A program made the translations under genes and the position numbers. From Crateriforma spongiae (GTDB lineage: Bacteria > Planctomycetota > Planctomycetia > Pirellulales > Pirellulaceae): 64,000 nucleotides of DNA. The stretch is from NCBI RefSeq assembly GCF_012290005.1, contig NZ_JAAXMS010000002.1:434001-498000 (forward strand), given 5' to 3'. Every line of letters begins with the position of its first letter. Position 1 is the first letter of the stretch. Positions 60,474 to 64,000 of this stretch are shown piece by piece. Under the pieces are notes generated by a model. That model was not told where the DNA came from and did no database searches. It saw nothing but the letters and a program-made list of their open reading frames with translations.

Positions 60474-62006
60474 CTATTCGTCGACGATGATCAGGGTGCC
60501 GTCCTTGCTGTCGAACTGCTTCAACCGCGGCCTGGATTGCTCCAAAGGACGAGAAAACGTGTACGCCATCATGCCCAAAACGGCCACCAACGCCAAGGCG
60601 GCGAAGGCCAACCCGATCCCCAGCAAGACCTGCTGACTGTTGCCGCCGCCATCGGATTCCGCTTTTCCACCCGTCGTGCGACCGACCGCGCGTGGCGGCG
60701 GTGGCGGCGAAGCGGGCCCCAACGGCCCCATCGAATCAGCAGCGGACGCAGCCCCGGGAGCCGGCAAATCGGGTAGGTCCGAAAAATCGAACCCGTCCAA
60801 TGATTCGGTGGGATCGCCACTGAGACCGCTTTCGTCGCCACCACTGGAGGAAATAGAACTTTCCTCGAAAACCGTGTGCTGTCCCGACGTTGCCATTGAT
60901 GTGGTGTCATCGGGGTGTGCAAACGAACGCAGCGATCCCGTTTGGTCCGTCGTGGGAACCCCACGGATCTGCTTCAGCTGGACCAACAGGTCGGACATCG
61001 ACGGCGGTCGATCCGAGGGCCGTTTGGCCATCATCCGCTTGACCAGATCGGCAACCGCGACCGGACAATCATCACGAACCGACCGGACATCGGGCACCGG
61101 CGCGGTTTGGTGCTTCGCCAACCGCTGTTGTAACGAGCTGCCGCTGAACGGTGGACGACCGGTCAGCAGAAAATAGAACGTGCATCCCAGCGAATAGATA
61201 TCGGCCCGCGAATCGATGCTGCGGCTGTCGATCGCTTGCTCCGGGGCGACGTAGTCGGCGGTCCCGGTCAGACGCTTGGACGATTTGCCGCCGTCATCAA
61301 AATCAAAACCGATGCGTGCCAGCCCCATGTCACTGACTTTGACAACGCCGTCACGCCCCAGCATCAAGTTGGATGGTTTGATGTCACGGTGAATGATCCC
61401 CCGGGCATGAGCATGCGAAAGGCCTTCGGCGGCTTGGCGAACCGCGTCAATCGCGGTGGCGACGGGCATTACCCCGTCACGGGCGACGGCCTGCTGTAAA
61501 TCCGCACCATCGACATATTCCATGACGATATACACTTTGCCGCCGGCTTCCGCACAATCGTACGCCCGCACGATGTTCGGATGATCCAGCTGGGCCGATG
61601 CACGTGCCTCGTCTTTGAAACGCTGGATTCGACGTTCGTCGGCCAACTGTTCGGACGGCAAAATTTTCAGCGCCATCAGACGCTTCATGATTTGGTGTTC
61701 CCCCAGAAACACCATCCCCATGCCGCCACGGCCCAACGGCCGCAGCAACCGATAACTCCCCAGATAGAAGCCCTTGCTCTTACCGGCCAGCACCTTCTGC
61801 GATTGCCAGTCGGTCAGGATCCCGGCCGCCACCAGACCCTCGGCCAAGCTTTCCGGGGTCAACGTGGTCTGATCGGCCAGCAATGACGCCACGACTTTCT
61901 TGACGTCGTCCAATTCCACCAGCCCACCGGCCATCGCACGCCGAACGAATCCGCGCGAAGCGTCATCCAGCAGGGTGGGATTCGGGGTCGATGGTTGACC
62001 AGACAT
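60474..62006 (-). CDS. Serine/threonine protein kinase with C-terminal TM helix
   Basis: 510 residues from the ATG at 62006; an in-frame ATG at 62057 is also possible. Hanks-type kinase motifs: glycine loop GRGGMG at 92-97, Lys114 (MALKIL), HRDIKPSN at 206-213 and DMG in place of DFG at 226-228 (SDMGLARIG), then APEQ. A helical N-terminal region (1-80) precedes the kinase. The C-terminal part is Gly/Ser/Pro-rich, with one TM helix near 455-480 and a short tail. The DMG change is seen in other planctomycete kinases and does not by itself mean inactivity. It is upstream of the FHA gene and the polysaccharide cluster. Confidence 0.93.
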   Translation of the reverse strand: MSGQPSTPNPTLLDDASRGFVRRAMAGGLVELDDVKKVVASLLADQTTLTPESLAEGLVAAGILTDWQSQKVLAGKSKGFYLGSYRLLRPLGRGGMGMVFLGEHQIMKRLMALKILPSEQLADERRIQRFKDEARASAQLDHPNIVRAYDCAEAGGKVYIVMEYVDGADLQQAVARDGVMPVATAIDAVRQAAEGLSHAHARGIIHRDIKPSNLMLGRDGVVKVSDMGLARIGFDFDDGGKSSKRLTGTADYVAPEQAIDSRSIDSRADIYSLGCTFYFLLTGRPPFSGSSLQQRLAKHQTAPVPDVRSVRDDCPVAVADLVKRMMAKRPSDRPPSMSDLLVQLKQIRGVPTTDQTGSLRSFAHPDDTTSMATSGQHTVFEESSISSSGGDESGLSGDPTESLDGFDFSDLPDLPAPGAASAADSMGPLGPASPPPPPRAVGRTTGGKAESDGGGNSQQVLLGIGLAFAALALVAVLGMMAYTFSRPLEQSRPRLKQFDSKDGTLIIVDE

Positions 62007-62117
62007 GAAGTCGCCGAGACGTGGGATTCGTGGGCCCGCAACTCGCGGGAACCTCATAGTGTAATGCCTTGCCCTCGATGATCGTCCCCCTTACGCCCGC
62101 GTCACGAGGGGCTTTAC

Positions 62118-62168
62118 GGCCTTCTCAATGAAGTTTGAATGAAGGCCGCCGTTTTTGATGGAAAAACG
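62118..62168. terminator. Paired hairpins between truA and the kinase gene
   Basis: A 7-bp stem (GGCCTTC / GAAGGCC) with a 16-nt loop lies at 62118-62147, and a second hairpin CGTTTTT/AAAAACG lies at 62150-62168, 9 bp after the truA stop. The T-run follows the first hairpin on the plus strand, and on the minus strand the second hairpin begins with its own T-run. They probably form a terminator after truA. Direction is uncertain. Confidence 0.4.
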
Positions 62169-62177
62169 AAATCTTCG

Positions 62178-63002
62178 TCAGCCGGAGGGTGCATTTTGAC
62201 GCCCGAGGGACGTCTCGATCGCCCCTGGTTCGTTTGCCCCGTACCAGACCGACTTCAAGAACAAACCGTTCGCCGGCGCCGTGGGACCGGCCAGTTCACG
62301 CTTTTTTTCCGCCAACAATTCCGTCACCCAGTGCGGCGGATGCTTGCCCAGCCCCACATAGATCAATGTCCCCACGATATTGCGGACCATGTTGTACAAA
62401 AAACCGTCGGCCTGAACCTCGATCGCCAAACGCGATTCGCCCCACGGCCCGTCGGGCAACGGGATGATGTCGCACGCGGTCACATGACGGACCGTGGTGG
62501 TTCGCGGGGCCCCGGCCGATTGAAAGCACGCAAAATCTTTGCGTCCCACGATCAACTGTGCCGCCTCGGCCATGGCATCCAAGTCGACGCGTTTTCGCAG
62601 CCGGTACCAATACCGGTGTTCCAGCGGATTGCGGTTGCCGCCGTTTTGCAATTGATACCGGTACCGCTTGCTGACCGAATCCCGAATCGCATGGAAATCA
62701 TCCGGCGCGTCGACCGCATCGGTGACCAAGATCGAATCCGGCAGGGACACGTTGATCGCCGTGGCCAATTTTTGGGCCGGCGCATTCCATCGCGGCATCG
62801 TACAACTGGCGACCTGGGCGATCGCATGGACGCCGGCATCGGTCCGCCCACTGCCGACGACATGAACACGCGTCCCGGCCAACTTCGCGGCCGACCGCTC
62901 CAACCAACCCTGAATCGTCATGCGACCGGGTTGGATTTGCCATCCGCTGAAATCGGTACCGTCATAGGCGACAGTCAACTTGAACGTGCGTGGTGACGTC
63001 AT
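62178..63002 (-). CDS. truA: tRNA pseudouridine(38-40) synthase
   Basis: About 274 residues from the ATG at 63002, with ATG 63011 as an alternative. It begins FKLTVAYDGTDFSGWQIQPG and has the catalytic Asp in VGSGRTDAGVHA. The rest matches TruA (KRYRYQLQNG, NFYNMVRNI-like segment as FLYNMVRNIVGTLIYVGLGK). It makes pseudouridine at positions 38-40 of tRNA. It lies 40 bp downstream of asd on the same strand. Confidence 0.95.
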   Translation of the reverse strand: MTSPRTFKLTVAYDGTDFSGWQIQPGRMTIQGWLERSAAKLAGTRVHVVGSGRTDAGVHAIAQVASCTMPRWNAPAQKLATAINVSLPDSILVTDAVDAPDDFHAIRDSVSKRYRYQLQNGGNRNPLEHRYWYRLRKRVDLDAMAEAAQLIVGRKDFACFQSAGAPRTTTVRHVTACDIIPLPDGPWGESRLAIEVQADGFLYNMVRNIVGTLIYVGLGKHPPHWVTELLAEKKRELAGPTAPANGLFLKSVWYGANEPGAIETSLGRQNAPSG

Positions 63003-63042
63003 GGAACCCATTCGGCCGGCGACCGCGGACAAGCCACCTTGA

Positions 63043-64000
63043 TCACGACGATGCGGCCGCCAATTTCTGAATCAATAATTCGGCAATCTGCACGGCGTTG
63101 GTCGCGGCACCCTTTCGCAAGTTATCGCTGACACACCAGAACGCCAGACCGTTGGGCGAACTGAGATCTTTGCGAACGCGGCCGACGAACACATCGTCCT
63201 TGCCCTCGCAATCCTGTGGCATCGGGTACTGCTTGTTGTCCAAGTCATCGACCAACGTCACGCCCGGTGCCGACGCAAACAACTCTCGCGCCTTGTCGAC
63301 GGAAATCGGGTCGGCGGTTTCCACCAGGATCGATTCGCTGTGGCCGATCGTGACCGGGACACGAACACAAGTGGGACAAACGACGATGTCGTCGTCGCCC
63401 ATGATTTTGCGTGTCTCGTACACCATCTTCATTTCTTCGCTGGTGTACCCCGCTTCCTTTTCCGATCCAATCTGTGGGATCAAGTTGAAAGCAATTGGAT
63501 ACTGGAACGTCTTGGCCGGATGCGTCTTGCCGGTCAGGGCGCTGCGGGTGCTGTCGTAGAGTTCTTCGTTTCCAGCCAAGCCGGCGCCACTGGTCGCCTG
63601 ATAAGTGCTGACGACAACGCGACGCACCGGGCTGTGGCGGTGCAGCGCCGCCAGTGCAACCACCATCTGGGTTGTGCTGCAGTTCGGACTGGCGATGATT
63701 CCCTGATGGTCATGAATCGCTTCCGGATTGACTTCGGGAATGACCAGCGGCACCTTGGGATCCATCCGCCAATACCCGCTTTCGTCGACGACCACCGCGC
63801 CGGCGTCGGTCGCCCACGAAGCGAATTCTGCAGACACTTCATCCGGCGTGCTGGCGACCACGATGTCGATCCCCTGAAACGCATCGGGTTCCAGCAATTG
63901 GACCTTCAACGTTTCGTCCGCAAACCGGACCTCTTTGCCGACGCTGCGTTGGGACGCCAGCAGCTTCAAGCGATTGATGGGCAGTTTGCGAAGGGCCAAC
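63043..64000 (-). CDS. asd: Aspartate-semialdehyde dehydrogenase, N-terminus beyond the window
   Basis: 318 residues are visible. The frame is still open at the right edge, where only a TTG could serve as a start, so the Rossmann GxxGxVG motif should lie outside. Catalytic-domain features are clear: VVDESGYWRMDPKVPLVIPEVN, the active-site Cys in ASPNCSTTQMV, STYQATSGAG and the C-terminal GLAFWCVSDNLRKGAATNAVQIAELLI. It makes aspartate-4-semialdehyde for threonine, methionine and lysine/diaminopimelate synthesis. thrC, which acts later in the same route, is also in this window but not nearby. Confidence 0.95.
   Translation of the reverse strand, partial: LALRKLPINRLKLLASQRSVGKEVRFADETLKVQLLEPDAFQGIDIVVASTPDEVSAEFASWATDAGAVVVDESGYWRMDPKVPLVIPEVNPEAIHDHQGIIASPNCSTTQMVVALAALHRHSPVRRVVVSTYQATSGAGLAGNEELYDSTRSALTGKTHPAKTFQYPIAFNLIPQIGSEKEAGYTSEEMKMVYETRKIMGDDDIVVCPTCVRVPVTIGHSESILVETADPISVDKARELFASAPGVTLVDDLDNKQYPMPQDCEGKDDVFVGRVRKDLSSPNGLAFWCVSDNLRKGAATNAVQIAELLIQKLAAASS

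Noticed and set aside
1-64000. tRNA, rRNA, CRISPR or insertion sequence
   Set aside because: Intergenic gaps were read on both strands. No cloverleaf with a GGTTCGANTCC-like arm, rRNA segment, regularly spaced direct repeats or transposase-like frame was noticed. A tRNAscan/Infernal run would be decisive.

Overview
The window reads as chromosomal DNA of a planctomycete, most likely a Pirellulaceae relative (Rhodopirellula-type). This is inferred from gene content, not from a marker gene: a DUF1080 (3-keto-disaccharide hydrolase) protein, a Tat-exported Gfo/Idh/MocA oxidoreductase, a large CcsB-CcsA fusion, MotA/ExbB-type operons with Pro/Ser-rich partners, a kinase/FHA pair, frequent GTG starts and few clear Shine-Dalgarno sites. 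The DNA looks GC-rich throughout. No rRNA, tRNA, insertion sequence, prophage or CRISPR array was seen. Both ends cut through genes (an EF-G-like factor on the left, aspartate-semialdehyde dehydrogenase on the right).

Left third (1-21.7 kb), mostly housekeeping: EF-G-like factor, K+ channel with RCK domains, exported oxidoreductase, GYF-like/trypsin-like membrane protein; then a minus-strand translation/secretion cluster ffh-rpsP-trmD-rplS-yraN that has no rimM; then carbonic anhydrase, a HisN-like phosphatase, lspA, thrC, a HAD phosphatase, two SDR enzymes, prmC-prfA-rpmE (rpmE with a textbook terminator), a bile-acid/sodium symporter family protein and an AsmA-like orphan.

Middle (21.8-44.6 kb), envelope-related and the least explained part: a fused cytochrome c maturation protein, a Tat-type lipoprotein, a protein joining an excisionase-type helix-turn-helix to a long acidic Gly/Ser region and a C-terminal membrane anchor, and a small exported protein. 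Two separate proton-channel (ExbB/MotA-type) operons follow. The first (29694-34107, plus) encodes a four-helix MotA/ExbB-like protein and two different single-span partners, only one of which keeps the membrane-entry Asp. The second (37119-44624, minus) is TPR protein-ExbB-ExbD-large Pro-rich alpha-toroid protein, an arrangement like Tol-Pal/TonB. A GH-like secreted protein lies between them.

Right third (45-64 kb): a nucleotide-sugar epimerase, a His-rich lipoprotein paired with a second lipoprotein, DUF1080 and a small membrane protein, an HdeD-like protein, serC-serA with a perfect 20-bp palindrome between them, then an exopolysaccharide locus (ligase, two glycosyltransferases, Wzz/GumC-like protein, NYN nuclease, flippase) that appears to continue without a break from a Ser/Thr kinase-FHA pair, and finally truA and asd.

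The best candidates for something undescribed are the three-gene proton-motor operon, the TPR/ExbB/ExbD/toroid operon and the membrane-anchored HTH protein. Functions given for these are inference.
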